Below, one piece after another: positions 1 to 12,486 of a stretch of DNA of 64,000 nt. The notes beneath the pieces were generated by a model. That model had not been told where the DNA came from. It saw only the letters and a program-made list of their open reading frames with translations, and made no database searches. The stretch comes from Pyxicephalus adspersus (Eukaryota > Chordata > Amphibia > Anura > Pyxicephalidae). Every line of letters starts with the position of its first letter. The first letter of the stretch is position 1. The stretch is from the NCBI RefSeq assembly GCF_032062135.1, contig NC_092861.1:64973505-65037504 (forward strand), given 5' to 3'. The translations under genes and the position numbers were made by a program.

Positions 1-159
1 AAATGGGGTTTCCTAGTTGGAAGATTTCCCTACCTGTTTCTCTGGGGACATCTGTAAAATGTTAGATTACCTGCCACTTTCTGTCTAAAAGAGCAAGGCA
101 AATAGAGGGAGTTCAGCTACATACACATTTCATATGATTGTCAACCAAGACAAACAGTC

Positions 160-345
160 TTGCTCATCTAGGGTGAAAATCTAATGTGTGTACAGTGGTT
201 CATAGACATTGTTCATCAAAATGAACAACTGATCAGGAATGACCACTGTACTTTCGAATGGAATGCTCACTTGTTCGTCTGTCACTAAAAACAATCATGA
301 AAGATTGTTTCCAGGGACAGTAATCTGATGTCCTTCTTTTGGTGA
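160..345. mobile_element. Possible decayed MITE fragment
   Basis: The sequence around 170-330 contains a TGTGTACAGTG word near its left side and several short self-complementary words such as TGTTCATC/ATGAACA. It resembles the terminal style of the Harbinger-like MITEs elsewhere in the window, but clean terminal repeats and a target duplication are missing. It could equally be unrelated low-copy sequence. Confidence 0.2.
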
Positions 346-2294
346 TGTAAACCCCTGAGCAGGGACATAGTGGTCAATAAAAACCTGCAAGTGATTTTTA
401 TCCTTCCTGACTAATCAAAACCAAAAAAAGAAACATGTAAAACAATTTTGAATTATTTGAGTAGCTTTGATGAAGTTAGAAACCATTATATATAGTTAAA
501 ACACAAGAAAGGGGCATTGGCACTGCTACTAACAGTGACTTATATCTAATTTCAGTCTTCTGTCCTTGCTGTTCTGGAAGATATGACTCACACATTGTAG
601 CTTTTTGTTCATTGGAAAAAGCTCAGGCACATTTTTTACAACGTATTATCATAATTACTTTCACTTTATGGCTGCACATAGAGTTCAATATCTTTATTAT
701 ACCAACACTTAAAGGAAGGAATAATTAAACTTCATCAATGCCACAAAGTTAATTGATATATCACGTTGGCATACCTCTAAGTTGCATGGGAAAATTATGC
801 ACTTAAAATGCTCAGTGACCAGAGGCATTGTGATCTGACTTATTACAAATACTGTGCTGCAATCAAAGCCATTATACTGCAGGTAGTATATTTTCCAGTT
901 ATTTAAAATGTCTTCATTTTCTTTATACACGAGCTTTGGCAGATTTGTAAACATTTGTGCCTGTTTTAAAAATGGCTGAAGTTTTGAATGGAAATAGCAG
1001 TGTTATTGAAACATTTTGATTCCTGATTTTACTTTAGAGTCTGTGGAAAGTGGAATAAGTTTAGGAGTAGAGTTGAGGGAAGCAATCCCAATTTTCAATA
1101 CCTATAATTTACCCCAAAATGTTTTCATTGGTGGACAGGGCAGGGGGTGTAGCATAAGGCCCTTTTTATTTAATTATGTACCTTGTTTGAATTTGAAAAT
1201 GTGCTTTTAAAAAGAACAGAAACGTAAAAGAGTGGTGGTCCTATTCTTCCTATTCTCATTTAAATGTTTGCCAACTAAAAACTTTGACATATCATAGAGA
1301 ATAGGCATAGGGAGGGTATATTCTATGGGATGTCCACTTTCAATCATGGATCCAAATGATACTGTGTTGCTGTTTATACCAGCAAAGCAGGTGCTTAAAA
1401 GAAATGCAGCTGCAAATTGTAATACAAATGTTATGTATAATGAAGTTCTTTCTTTCAATGAGTGGCAAAAAGGGCTAATTATTTCACACTCATGCTCAGT
1501 TTTGCACAATGAAATAGGAAGTAGTGATGGACCACAAATTTTAAACATTACTCCATGTTTCCAAGTAGGAAAATAAATACCTTTACATTATCACACTAAG
1601 AACCAACAATGTTAGAGGCATGTGTAAATTCTTCTAAACATGGAACGATAATTGTGTCTTGTTTTTCTTACCACCTGAATATGACATAGAACAAAAAAAC
1701 GTTTCAACACTTTGGCAGTCATGTGACCTTTTCCTCTAAAGGTTGCCAACTGCTTTTCTACATTTCTGGCCTTAACATTAAAAGAATTTTAATGTAGGAG
1801 AAAAGTTCATGCTTTCCAGTTTTGTAGTTGGGGAAATAAACTCAGATCAAGAGGCAGAAGTGGATGAGAAGGATATATGTCTGACTGAGAGCTTAAACTA
1901 GCTACTAATGGAAATTCAGTTATTTGCTTCCCCCCAGCCATTGCTTCAGCTTCACCTCTTGTTAGTGATGTAGACCCAAGTGTAAAATCTGATACTTTGC
2001 CCATGATCCTGAAGTCCTGCACCTGTAATAACCTAAAACATTAAAATGCCCTCTATTCTTTAAATATCTTTGCATGCTAAAACTAAGCGTTAATTTCTCA
2101 AAGTCACCTTGTTTACAGTGCTAGGAGTATTGGAGCATGTCCACTTGGATCCAATTTTATACACACAATTATTCACAATTTGGTGCTTTATCCTCCATGG
2201 GGCATGTTACACTTTCATAAAAAACAAACAAAAAACATTATAGGCTTTGGCGGTTTACTGTAAAAAAAAATAGGAAATGTTTTACCAGCTTTGT
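346..2294. other. Unassigned AT-rich sequence, no gene seen
   Basis: No repeat family or exon is recognised. Two short open frames on the plus strand (1016-1210 and 1325-1576) have no family resemblance, lack splice context that I can defend, and are within the length expected by chance in AT-rich DNA. Confidence 0.5.
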
Positions 2295-2425
2295 GGCCCT
2301 GATTTACTAAAGCTCTCCAAAGCTGGAGAGAATACACTTTCATCAGTGAAGCTGGGTGATCCAGCAAACCTGGAATGGATCCGGTCCATGATTCAAAACA
2401 CTTGGTAACAACTAACCAACAATTT
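2295..2425 (+). mobile_element. Half copy of palindromic MITE family A
   Basis: It begins GGCCCTGATTTACTAAAG and continues through CACTTTCATCAGTGAAGC and CCTGGAATGGATCCGG, matching the left half of the complete palindromic element at 49360-49581. Homology fades just after AAAACACTTGGTAACAA, about where the complete copy reaches its dyad centre. The mirror-image right half is absent. It is non-coding and non-autonomous. Confidence 0.7.
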
Positions 2426-2780
2426 TTAAAAAGTCCCTTCTTCACATACAGTGAAATGTTCATTTCTGATTGACCTAAAGTGACGCTTAAGGAAATTCAG
2501 GTGCAAACCAACCGTAATAGCCTTGATTTTGTGGGTTCCCAAGGTTTATGAAGGGGTTGGAAACTTCCTGAAAAAGGGTGTTGAAAGTATGATGCAGGGG
2601 AAGATGTGATGTCAGTAAAATACATATGCAAAAAAGTATTTCTAGAGTTCTAACTTAAAATTATCCACAAAAATGTAAATAATAGAAGATACAGTTTTGA
2701 CTTTTACATTTTTTCCCCAAATAAAACATAATTAAATTTTAACACAAATAATACAACTTTGAAGAAAAGCCTTTTGGTAG
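2426..2780. other. Unassigned AT-rich sequence
   Basis: Nothing recognised apart from homopolymer A and T runs. Confidence 0.5.
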
Positions 2781-3177
2781 CCTTAGATCAGCGGTCCCCA
2801 ACCTTTTTGGCCCCGGGACCGGTTTCACGGAAGGAAATTTCTCTGAGGACCGGGGGGGTGCACAGAGAGAAAAGAGAAGACATACTCTGGCGTCTTCTCT
2901 TTTCTCTCTGTGCACCTCTGCTGCTTCAAAGCGATCACATGACATCTGACAGCCAATCGAGCTGCATGTCATGTGCTCGCATTGCTTGTACACAGACTAC
3001 TGTGTACATTTACCGGCATCTCATACAAACACCGCTGCGGACCACTTCCGGTCCGCGGATGGTGGTTGGGTGCCGCTTCGTTTTTAATAATGGATCATGT
3101 ACTCGCGGCCCACTGAAAACACCGCCGCGGACCGGTAGTGGGCCGCGGCCCGGTGGTTGGGGACCGCTGCCTTAGAT
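2781..3177. mobile_element. hAT-like MITE (2789-3169) with perfect 8-bp target duplication
   Basis: The 381-bp element has perfect 15-bp terminal inverted repeats CAGCGGTCCCCAACC, with the same 8-bp word CCTTAGAT at 2781-2788 and 3170-3177. Eight-base duplications and CAGNG termini are typical of hAT transposons, so this is a non-autonomous copy moved by a hAT transposase in trans. It is GC-rich compared with its surroundings. A perfect 24-bp inverted repeat (2858-2881 and 2892-2915, 10-nt loop) sits inside. The right-end module around 3028-3070 is repeated imperfectly at 3119-3162. Open frames inside it are by-products of its GC richness. The intact duplication suggests fairly recent insertion. 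Confidence 0.88.
2858..2915. repeat. Perfect 24-bp inverted repeat within hAT MITE
   Basis: The left arm at 2858-2881 (GTGCACAGAGAG...) is the exact reverse complement of 2892-2915, separated by ATACTCTGGC. A transcript would form a long stem with a 10-nt loop. Confidence 0.9.
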
Positions 3178-3724
3178 AATGCATAAACTGTATGTAGTTG
3201 ATAAACATGGGGTCTCTGTATATTGTATACTCTTAATCTTTCTTCCTTTTTAATGTTAGAAGGTAATTTTTCAGCAGTGGAGCAGATGTTTAACAATCCT
3301 AACAAGAAGAATGACTTGGAGTGCAGTAGCAGTGCTGGGAGATATAAAACATCTTACCTGCCTTATAGTGATAGCACGCAAGACAGACGTTTTCAATTAC
3401 AGTTAAATGTCAATCTATGGTATTACCATCTCACGGCAACATCCTCCCAGATATAACCACATGTCTTTTCTTCCATATGAGTGAATAAGTTACTGGAAGA
3501 CTTTTGAAATGCAGTTAAGTACACTTGGTTTAATGTATTCAAAAGCACCACAGATAAATTCATGATTAGGTCATGTAGCTTTAGTGTTGTGTAGATGTAT
3601 AAAAAGAGCTGTCCTTTAAAAAAAAAAAACATTTAGATGGAAGCCGTCATTTTCAATTCTTCTATTTCCATCCAGGCATTCCTGCAGTACACCAGATCCA
3701 TCCTACTTCATTCTGTAGTTAATT
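3178..3724. other. Unassigned sequence with one 77-codon plus-strand ORF
   Basis: An open frame at 3223-3456 is serine- and asparagine-rich in its middle and has no recognised domain. No convincing splice sites bound it. The rest is AT-rich with a poly-A run near 3619. Confidence 0.4.
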
Positions 3725-4416
3725 TGGTGGTGTGGGCCACTGTGTCACCTACCCAGTGAGTGGGAACGTGCATGGGGAGCAGGGTCTAAGCAGTAGCTTG
3801 GTCTTCTTCAGAGCCTCTAGAGGTGAGGATGTTGTGCAGCAAGCTACTGCCAGGTTGCGGCCGCCATGCCCGCCAAGGCAGGTGACTGGTAACAAGCAGG
3901 AACCAAACGTAGTGCAAAAGGGGAATCCAGGAGAGTAGTCAGACGAGCCAAAAGGTCAGGGCAGGCAGCGAACCGGAGTGGTCAGAAAACAAGCCGGGGT
4001 CAGTACACGGAGAATCTGGAACAGTAGAAACAAACAACAGGAACCTGGAAGCAGAGCCAAAGGAACTCCTTGTTCGGTCAACTTCCTGTTGCCAGGTCAC
4101 TTCCTTCAAAAGGGAATGTCAGGTTATGGGCGTGGATAAGGTGAGCCGCATACATCAATGCCACCGGCAGAGGGAGTGCTGTTGCTGGGGTAATCTTCAG
4201 GTGTTCTTCAGATGTTTGCCAGCAGAGGAAGTGCGTGTGTGGAATACTCTGGTTCTCTGAGGCAAGGGAGCAGCTGACAGAGAATCACCTGACTTGGCAC
4301 AGGAAGTATGCAGAGTGTTGGATTCAGAGGCAGAGATGGTGCTGGCAGCAGGGGACTGCAAGGAGAGTGAGCAAGAAGGAGGCACAGATGACCTGGACCT
4401 GCAGGGATCTGTGACA
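3725..4416 (-). mobile_element. LTR-like remnant, family A, minus strand
   Basis: The minus strand of this block aligns along most of its length with 20350-21112. Shared words include CACTGTGTCACCTACCCA near one edge, the AGCCTCTAGAGGTGAGGATG region, and GGACCTGCAGGGATCTGTGACA at the other. The right edge ends TGTGACA at 4416; the left edge has lost the terminal TGTCACGG-type sequence seen in the better copy. It contains no protein-coding region. The best reading is an old solo LTR; a long TGTCAC-ended DNA transposon is the alternative. Confidence 0.6.
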
Positions 4417-4560
4417 GGTGGTCTATGAATTCCAACATATTCCAATATAGAACAGATATTCATAATCACACTCCCCTTGCTGTCTTTTATGCACCATACC
4501 TTTGGTATAAGCAAATGTCAGTAATTACCATAATTTCTGGTAGTCATTGATCATACTTAA

Positions 4561-4880
4561 AGCAGAACTAAAGTTCCAATTTTTGATCAGGCAGGGTTGT
4601 AGTGCAGAAAGGGATTGGTGATCTTCCTTCTGCAAATAGCATTTTGATCTGCCTAATCGCTCCACAGAACTGTCAAAAACCAGATGACAGAATATCCAGC
4701 AATACTGGCTTCCCCTGAGCTTTATAGGACTTAATTAACTCTCATGTGCCTGCACAGGAGTTAGGTCATCCTGGCCCAGCCAATAAAGATGTCCAAAGAT
4801 CAAAGGTAGGAGGAGAAGGAAGAAGATGGCGGTGCCCTGCAATGGAACAAAGAAAGGTAAGTAGCTGGGTTTAGTTTTTC
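4561..4880 (+). mobile_element. T2/Kolobok-like element, 5' part
   Basis: A TTAA at 4557-4560 is followed by AGCAGAACTAAAGTTCC, close to the terminus of the better-defined TTAA element at 41509-42031. The expected right terminus is represented only by GGGTTTAGTTTTT near 4870 and has no TTAA. The motif AAGATGGCGGT at 4823-4833 matches the YY1 consensus. Confidence 0.5.
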
Positions 4881-7800
4881 ACCAATATTAGTGCTTTGAA
4901 GTACATAAAGCACCCGGTTTCTGCAGCTCCTAATTCCAATCCACTACCACCCATTCCCGCTCTATTGTGTTTGTGCATTACTGTAATGGTCAACCAAACC
5001 CGTCAATAGTGAGGAAGTCTTGAAGGGGTGATCCAGAGCCTGCAACTATGGAAGCTGATCACCGTTTTCACATTGGAGCTTGGATTGGATCATGGGGTTT
5101 TCTAAATAAACAGACCTGTTCAAATATTAAGATGTTTCCAAAAAGTTTCATCTTGTTTCATTGTTGGTTCCTGATTTAAGCTTTATTGTTTGCTTTCAAA
5201 GCATACAAATACCCCTGGTGTTCTCATGGTGGTTTATAAGCAACCAGAGACACAATAGATGCAAGTGATACATTTCACGCAGCCACAATTTAATATTGTT
5301 GCAAATGTTTTAATTATTGTTTTTTAAATGTTTTTTTTTAATATACAATTCATATAGAAAAGGAAAAAAATGGCATGTTGGTTTTTGGTCCCACGATCCA
5401 ATGGATGGTAGCTTTTAAAGGGTCTTTAGGGTTAAAAGCACCTTGAAAAAAATAACCCCCACACCTGACACACATACCTGATCCTTGGGCTTATATTAAG
5501 CCCTCCTTCAAGTCATATGACTCAATTTCTAAATGATCTTTTAAGTTCCAGTGAACACTTTAATGTTAACATTAACCTAACCTTTGACATTCCCACTCTG
5601 TTATCCCCTCTAATCCATTCTTACTTTGTTCTTGCCAAATTTACTGGCCAGCATTAGGATACAAAGTATCAGGAACATTGTGCCTTTATGTTTTGCTAAT
5701 TAATCATTTTACACTTTTTGGAGCATAAATCATCTTTGCTTGTTAAATATATATTTTCAAAGGAAGTACTAAGATTGCCTGGTAATACAGCTTACATTAA
5801 GGTGGTAGCTCCAGTTTTCAAGAGGAATGGACATCATCAAATATATACCAAACATAGGGTTTATGGGCACAAACATTCAGGAATGAAGGAGGATTTCCAT
5901 ATTTAAATGACAGATAGCGACTGATTTATTATTTTCCCAATACAGAAGAAGAAATCATGCTAGGTAAATTTGATAATTATGTAAAGTCATAATTAGGTTA
6001 TTGTGTCTGTTGGTGGAACTTAAAAAGGCCAGATACATGCTAAAGAAACTAATGCTGAAATGGTAAGTTGTTAACATTGCTTATTTATTCACTGTACATA
6101 AATACGAGTGGAAAAGAAATTACAAAATCAAAGAACAAGATTTGTAATATTAAAAGAGATGTTTAAAGAGGTCACAAAATTTTGTTTATTATTTAGACCC
6201 AAGTTTTTTTTCTTCAGTGAATTTAGGAGTGAATTTGGACTGATTTTAATTACTCATTGTATAAAAAAAATTAGATTATTCAAGGTTCTATAAATATAAT
6301 AAGACATGTCATATATGAAATATGGCAAGTATTCTTAGAAATGTTTTAAACTTTCTTTTTAATATTTTTTTTACTATAGACTTACTTGTACAATGGAACC
6401 TGCTGCATCTTTATTTTATGGTCAGATGTCAAAGTTGCTGACGTACTTTTATGCTTGGCTGCACTAACATCTACAATTGGCAACTGAATGTGTTCTATTA
6501 ACACAGCATTTTAAGGAATTTAGGCACACTGAACTGGGAGCAATTTTTGCAGCAGGTTCATTATTAGAACGCTACATGACAGGTTGCCGGAATTCCTGAC
6601 ATTTCCTCTCCTCTTGTTTTTTGCCTTTTTTAAGATTGTATGTGACACTTCTGTCATCCTACATTTATCTGTCTTCTTCTCAAAGGCACAACTATAATTG
6701 TTTGACTCACAGTTTCTTTACTTAGCAAATGCAATAGGAACACAATAAAATGAGCAGCAAGCACATTAATTACAAAAATGCACAAGCAACAAAACAATAG
6801 TTACTCATTGATGGGTTATATGTTTTGCTTATGCGAAAATATCAATTAAACTGTATCTATACCCATTTTTGTGGATTTCTGGTCTGATTTTACTGCATTT
6901 CAAGTTAAGTTGGAAAGATTCCTTTGCCTACTGTCAGGTAAAACGGTTACTCCCAGGACAACAGCACCATTGACAAAATATATTTTATTTCTATGTAGAG
7001 GGATTATAAAACATCTGTGAGTTTTTTTCCCCTGTGTTATCTATATCTCTGATGAAGATTTTTGGTCACTTTCTGTCTGGTAGCACCAGAGTCATCAGTA
7101 CAGAAAGTGAGGGTAATCTCTCTAACAGGGCCCCAGATAGCAGTAACACCTGCATTTTAAGTATTCTATCCCTGGCCAACAGACACCACACAAAGTTTTG
7201 GGTATATATACACTTTAATGATTAAAAACACTATTCAAGTAGCCATGTTACTGTCTGAGAGGCCCCATTAAGCATTATATTTAAAGAGAGTTTCTGGAAG
7301 CTTTCAGAAAAAAAATGAAATGTGTTCTTAGAAGGGTGTCAAATACTGTATCTTTTACTCTCTGCTTCCCTGTCTTCCATTCAGTTATATACTTTTCCTA
7401 GCACATGTTGTTGACCTTGGCATCCATACCTTCCTATCTCATTTGTGGTTATTGAATCCACAGATAAGTTGCTTTCATGCATTGATTCAGAAAAATCGGG
7501 TCAGTTACAGTCCTGGGACAGGAAAATGATAATGATTTATTGGTTGTGTGGGGAACAGGAATAAATAATAATTTTGCCTAAAAGGGACACCCCTGAGAGT
7601 GGCTAACAGAAAAAGATTAAGTACATAGAAAGTAGATATATATCTTATAGAGGAGTAAATGAGATAGGAGGTACCACTACTTAATGTGAGTAGTGTGTCT
7701 TTGGAAGGGATGGTGGTGGGGAAATATTTACAATTTATTCCTTGGTGCGTTAGGCTGGCATAAATTTTGGCAATGTAAATTGGATCAAAGACAAATCATA

Positions 7801-8514
7801 AGGGAACGTCTGGTGCGATAGGCATTGGGGACAGATGGGGCTAGATGATTTGTACATTTAACCTTTCTGACGGGAACCAACCAGTGAAGATATTGTAGGG
7901 AAGTAGTTGGCTGCTTCATACATACTATATACAACCACAAATGGTTTTACCCAAAGCCCAGTGTTGGCTGTGCCCAAACTAGAATTTTGCAGAAACTGTA
8001 AAGGTTTTTTTATATAGCTGAAGTTGCCTACATCTTTGGAGCTACCTATTTTTTTTTTTTTTCATATGCTGTTTTAACTAACCAAACCATTTTTCCATTA
8101 TGCATTCGTAATGGTTTAAGAACCATAGTTTCTTATTTCACCTTAATACATATTTATGGATATAAATACATATTTTTATTGACACAAAATACATTTTCAT
8201 GCAGAGTGATAGCTCATTGTATTCAGGCCTATTTTTTTTGAATAAATATTAAAGCTATAGGTTAAAATCAAAAAGCCTTATACACAGGTAGAATTCCTGC
8301 CAAAAAAAAATTCTTTTTGGGACCTCATCTGCAGGTAGTCATTTTGTTGTGCACCTCCACTATGCAAATATTATAGGATAAGTAGATAACAGGTAACAGG
8401 TAAGTATTACTAGATATGCATCTTTATTTATTGTCCTCTACATTATCATGGACATGAATAGATGGCATGCATGGGTCATTAGAATGGGAAATCCCCTGAT
8501 GTGGTAAGATCTCT
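4881..8514. other. Long AT-rich stretch without recognised features
   Basis: Short open frames at 5718-5906, 6108-6293 and 7034-7225 have no recognisable domains. Homopolymer tracts and TATATA patches are frequent. I see no exon, RNA gene or repeat family that I can support. Confidence 0.5.
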
Positions 8515-8661
8515 ACTTATAAAAGAAGGCAATCTGATATTCTCTTAATCCTTCCCTGGTGGAAACCTTACAGGTCCGTGTGTTTTAATGGCAGTAGTTG
8601 ATTCCAACCAGGGAAAGTTTGAGTGAATGTCAGATTCCCTGCTTTATAAATAAAACCTTTA
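8515..8661. mobile_element. Palindromic MITE family B copy
   Basis: It runs from CTTATAAAAGAAGGCAATCTG to GTCAGATTCCCTGCTTTATA. The two ends are approximate reverse complements. Internal words TTCCCTGGTGGAA, TGGCAGTAGTTGATTCC and CCAGGGAAAGTTTGAG match the copies at 31771-31920 and 60268-60365. Non-coding. Confidence 0.65.
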
Positions 8662-9975
8662 GTGTCCATTTGTGTCCGTTAAACAGTTCTTTAAAACTGG
8701 AACAGATCCCACCCCCCCTAACCCCTGGGTGTGGGTATTTAATTTTTTTAAAGGGGGAAACCTATGTGTAAAAGGTTACTTGTAACAAGGAATAATGCAC
8801 AAAATCAAAACATGATGAAATATATGACATATATACATATCTACAAGTGAGCAAATATATAATATAGTAAATTATTTTTTTACAAATGTGGCAATTTTAA
8901 ATGGACCTTGAAAAACAGTGTATGTCAATTCTTTGCTCAGAAAAAAGGTCACTGGAGGATTTTAAGCTGAAATCTTGGGCTGGAATGAATTCACAAGGTA
9001 AAATTACAATTGCCTGTAAAGGCACAGGAAACAGAACTTAACCAGGTTAATTTGCACTTGTCAAATGGAATTGAGGTACTAATACTTTGATGATGACAGC
9101 TATTCCCAAGCTTAAAACCTGCAAAAGAAAAAAATCATAAAACCCCATAAATACACCACATATAAGCAATGTTAAAGCATTTTTTGTGGTACATGTTTTT
9201 TTTTTTCCTTCTACAAAACAGCTTTTGTTATTCATCTTGGAAATGACAGTTCTTATGCCATTTTCAAGGTCAAATACAAGTTTTAATAAATAACTGCAAA
9301 CATTTGATGATTTTCATAGCTACTTATTAAATGCAATAAAACTGATCATCACCTAGTAACTTCTACTTTAAACTAATTTCTGTATACAAAGACTTGTTTT
9401 AAGAAACAAACTTGTTCATCTCCAACTATTAAAATTTGTTAGCCAAGAAATCCTTTTTTAGAAAAGGCAAAGTATTCTTTACAAATCTGGCTTAATGTGT
9501 AAGTAAAAGTAGGCCTTACTTTGTTTATAAAGCATTAAATATCACAAACACCTACCATGTTCTTTTTTTTTAATAGAATACTTTTTATCCTTTTTTTGCA
9601 TTGCATGCTGTCAATCTACTTTAATCTTTTTTTTTTTACTAATTTTGTGTCTCCATTTACTTGCTGTAGAGTCAGCTGCATAACATTGCTCTACTTTGAC
9701 TTTGCAGCAATTACATTGGACCATAGCAATTTGTGCTAATTATGGAGTCAACTAGGGGTTAATGAGACAGGGTGATAATGAACCCTGCATGAAGTAATGC
9801 ATAGAGTGCACCTGGGAGATTTTATAACCTCATAACAGGAAGTGAAAGTGCTTAGACAAGCACCATTTATAGCAGGGACATCAGGTAATCTTTAAGTGCA
9901 TGCTTAAGAATTTTTTTTAATTGTGCCTTGCTTTGAAACCTGTTTAAAAGGGATATAAACTTTGGTTTCTGACTC
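8662..9975. other. Unassigned AT-rich sequence
   Basis: No supported feature. The 62-codon minus-strand frame at 9047-9235 and the phenylalanine-rich frame at 9557-9739 come from T-rich tracts. Confidence 0.5.
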
Positions 9976-10312
9976 TTAAGCTGCGTACACACTTCCAATT
10001 TTTGTCGTTGGAAAGGATCTTTCACGATCCTTTCCAACGACAAGGGAGTGCACGATGCATGAACGGTGCTGTACATACAGCACCGTTCATGCTCTATGGA
10101 GAGGGGAGGGGGAGAGCGACGGAGCGGCACCCTGCTGCGCGCTCTCCCCTTCCCTTTCATTAGGATCGGCTGTCGTCCATCGTCCGTGGATCCGGCAGGT
10201 CGGTCGTCCGGACGATGGATGACACCGACTGTACACACGGCAGATTTTCGCCCGATAATTGGCCGATGCCGATTATCGGGCGATAAAAATCTGACGTGTG
10301 TACGTAGCTTTA
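9976..10312. mobile_element. PIF/Harbinger-like MITE (9979-10309), hairpin-rich
   Basis: The 331-bp element is flanked by TTA at 9976-9978 and 10310-10312. Its 14-bp terminal inverted repeats are AGCTGCGTACACAC and AGCTACGTACACAC (one mismatch). Three-base TTA/TAA duplications are typical of PIF/Harbinger elements. It has no transposase and must be non-autonomous. Four internal stem-loops are visible: 10002-10019/10026-10043 (18 bp), 10057-10073/10076-10092 (17 bp), 10178-10187/10209-10218 (10 bp) and 10249-10259/10272-10282 (11 bp). A 190-codon minus-strand frame crossing it is a chance antisense reading. Related copies lie at 24568-24860 and 54879-55192. Confidence 0.8.
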
Positions 10313-10596
10313 GTCGGACCTTCAAGCAGACCTGAATGCACTGCTGAATTGGGCAACTACGTAGCAAATGAGGTTGAATGTTCATTAATGAGAAATGCAC
10401 TTGGGGATCAAAAAATTTGCGTCCTACTAGGGAGAACAATTGGGCGAGTTAAACTTAGCAAATTATCTGAATGTCCCACTAGACTTAGTCGACAAAATGC
10501 AATAGTAATCTTTAGGAATGACCAAGATACTTTATTGTATTAAAATAGGTTTACAAAAGAAAGGCACATCCTTAATAAATACATCACTTTAAATAT

Positions 10597-10821
10597 GCAG
10601 TTCAGTTTTGGGCACCTGCTGCCAAACTAGAAAGAGCACAGAGAAAGACCAATAAGGTAATAAAAACTATTGGGGAACTCAGCTATAAGGAAGCAGCAAC
10701 CAATTTGAATATTTTCTTAGTTCAGAAGACTTGATTCATGTGGGATATACTCATCTTATATAAATACATATATGGACCACATAATGAATTTGTTACAAAG
10801 TCTTTCACTTTAAGGTCATTG
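10597..10821 (+). pseudogene. LINE reverse-transcriptase C-terminal remnant (CR1/L2-like)
   Basis: Read from 10597, the frame gives AVQFWAP, then an ERAQRKTNKVIK segment, GELSYKEA and LYKYIYGP. These correspond to the block downstream of the reverse transcriptase core in CR1/L2-type LINE ORF2, where VQFWAP, LE.VQR.A.K.I.G, L.YEERL and Y.Y..G recur. One in-frame TGA lies near 10729-10731. The fragment then loses similarity. It is a dead piece of LINE; I cannot assign its exact clade. Confidence 0.65.
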
Positions 10822-12486
10822 TAGAGGTATGCACTGTTGATCTCAACTGAATAGGGACATTTCTATACCTTTTGTCCTTGTTGGGGTGTGTTGTCTTTCT
10901 GTGCTAGATGGGTCAATCAGCAATTAACACAATAAGATGAAGACATTCCCCACCAATGAATAACACAAATCACATCAGAATTACAAGCAAAATTACGATT
11001 GTTTTTATTTAATTGTTTATCTGATTAATGTTTTCAACAAGTGATGTCCATTCTGCGATTATTATTATTATGTCATTCCAGCCTGGCCAATTAAGATGAT
11101 CAGAGATCCTGAACTTGGACAAAGATGTTAGTGTTTGACAAGGATTGAGGACAGGTAAAAAATGAGATTAAGCAGGTAAATTTATTTGTCGTTTGATGTG
11201 TCATGTCCCTTCTGCAATAAAGGGTCCGCATGCTTGCAATTTTGTTATATATTAACTTTAGTTTTGCTTTAAAACTTACTTTAAGTTTGTCAGTTTAGTT
11301 TATTTATTGTAACTTAACTTTCTGGAAATTCTTAATATCCTTATATTTGCACTGTATGATATGAGTCATAATGTTTTCATTATTTTAGTTTAAAAACGAT
11401 ACCTAGTTATATTTCATGCTATTGCAAAATACCACCTTTAACCCAAAGCTTTACAAAACATTGCACTTCCTTGTATAGGAATTTATGATGAAAGCTACTT
11501 TTTATAACAAGTTCTGTTGTTTCTTGTGTAGGCTTTTCTAAACAATATGACATGGATAATTTATCAACTAAGAGGTAAAAGCAATATAAAACTAGCTGAT
11601 GGATGTGATAGCTCACAGACAAATTGTCTGTGGGCTAATGAGGATAATAATAAGGATAAACAATACAGGAGGAACACAGGATAATGAAATGTAAAAAAAG
11701 AGGTACAGTATTTCTACAAAAGAGAAGAAGGAAAATGATTCTGAGAGACAAAGTGTAATGGCACAACATTAAGAACAGGGCCACCTCATTACGATGGTCA
11801 CATAAATAATGTCTTCTTGAAAAGAAACATCAATAGTTCTAGTTCCTGGATTATGCCTGCAATATTCTTTCTGTGGATTATATTTTGTAATTATGTAAGA
11901 AAACCTTATCTAATGGAATAGCTTTAAAACATTGCTTTCAAGATGAACACAGATATAAATAACCCAATGAATGCCATGAGTGTGTATATATATATAATCA
12001 CCAAAACCCATTATATGCTTTTACTGTGCTTTGTAAAGTGTTGGCAGGCTTTTAGCTTCCAAATATTTTGCAGATTTTCATTGAATCCAAGAGCTTGTTC
12101 TCGTGCCAACAAACGTTATAATTGATGTACACTTACTTGAAAGCTACCAAGTTGTTCTTCTTATTTTCAAGCCATTACCACCCGTTTCATTAAAAATTGG
12201 ACAATTACGAAGAATTATTTAGCATTGCTTGATTTTCCTTTAAGTGCTAAAGCTTAATGAACACTAAAACAATGCTTTACCTAACTGTTTGTTTTAATGA
12301 TGAAATTACCTATTACCTTCAAACAATTAATAATGTAACTTGTACTTTAGCATTTACCAACATTTACCTCTTTTCTTCTTCTTTTTTTAAATAAAACTAA
12401 TCGGGAACTAGGGTGTTTGTCATACTATATTTAACAGTCATTGTTAACATAGATAGGTTAGCAAACACAGCAATTTTTAGTCTTCT
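10822..12486. other. AT-rich sequence, one weak T2-like patch
   Basis: At 11046-11225 words such as CCAGCCTGGCCAATTAAGATG and TTCTGCAATAAAGGG echo the T2-like fragments at 4561 and 50317, but no termini are preserved. Nothing else is recognised. Confidence 0.4.

Noticed and set aside
1016..1576. Two consecutive plus-strand frames considered as a decayed receptor gene
   Set aside because: No diagnostic residues could be aligned to any receptor family; similarity was impressionistic.
2759..3175. 138-codon plus-strand open frame
   Set aside because: Coincides with the hAT MITE and ends at its right terminus; an artefact of GC-rich non-coding repeat.
9867..10439. 190-codon minus-strand open frame, the longest in the window
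   Set aside because: It is an antisense reading through the GC-rich Harbinger-like MITE and its flanks; the residues reflect the MITE stem-loops and no domain is visible.
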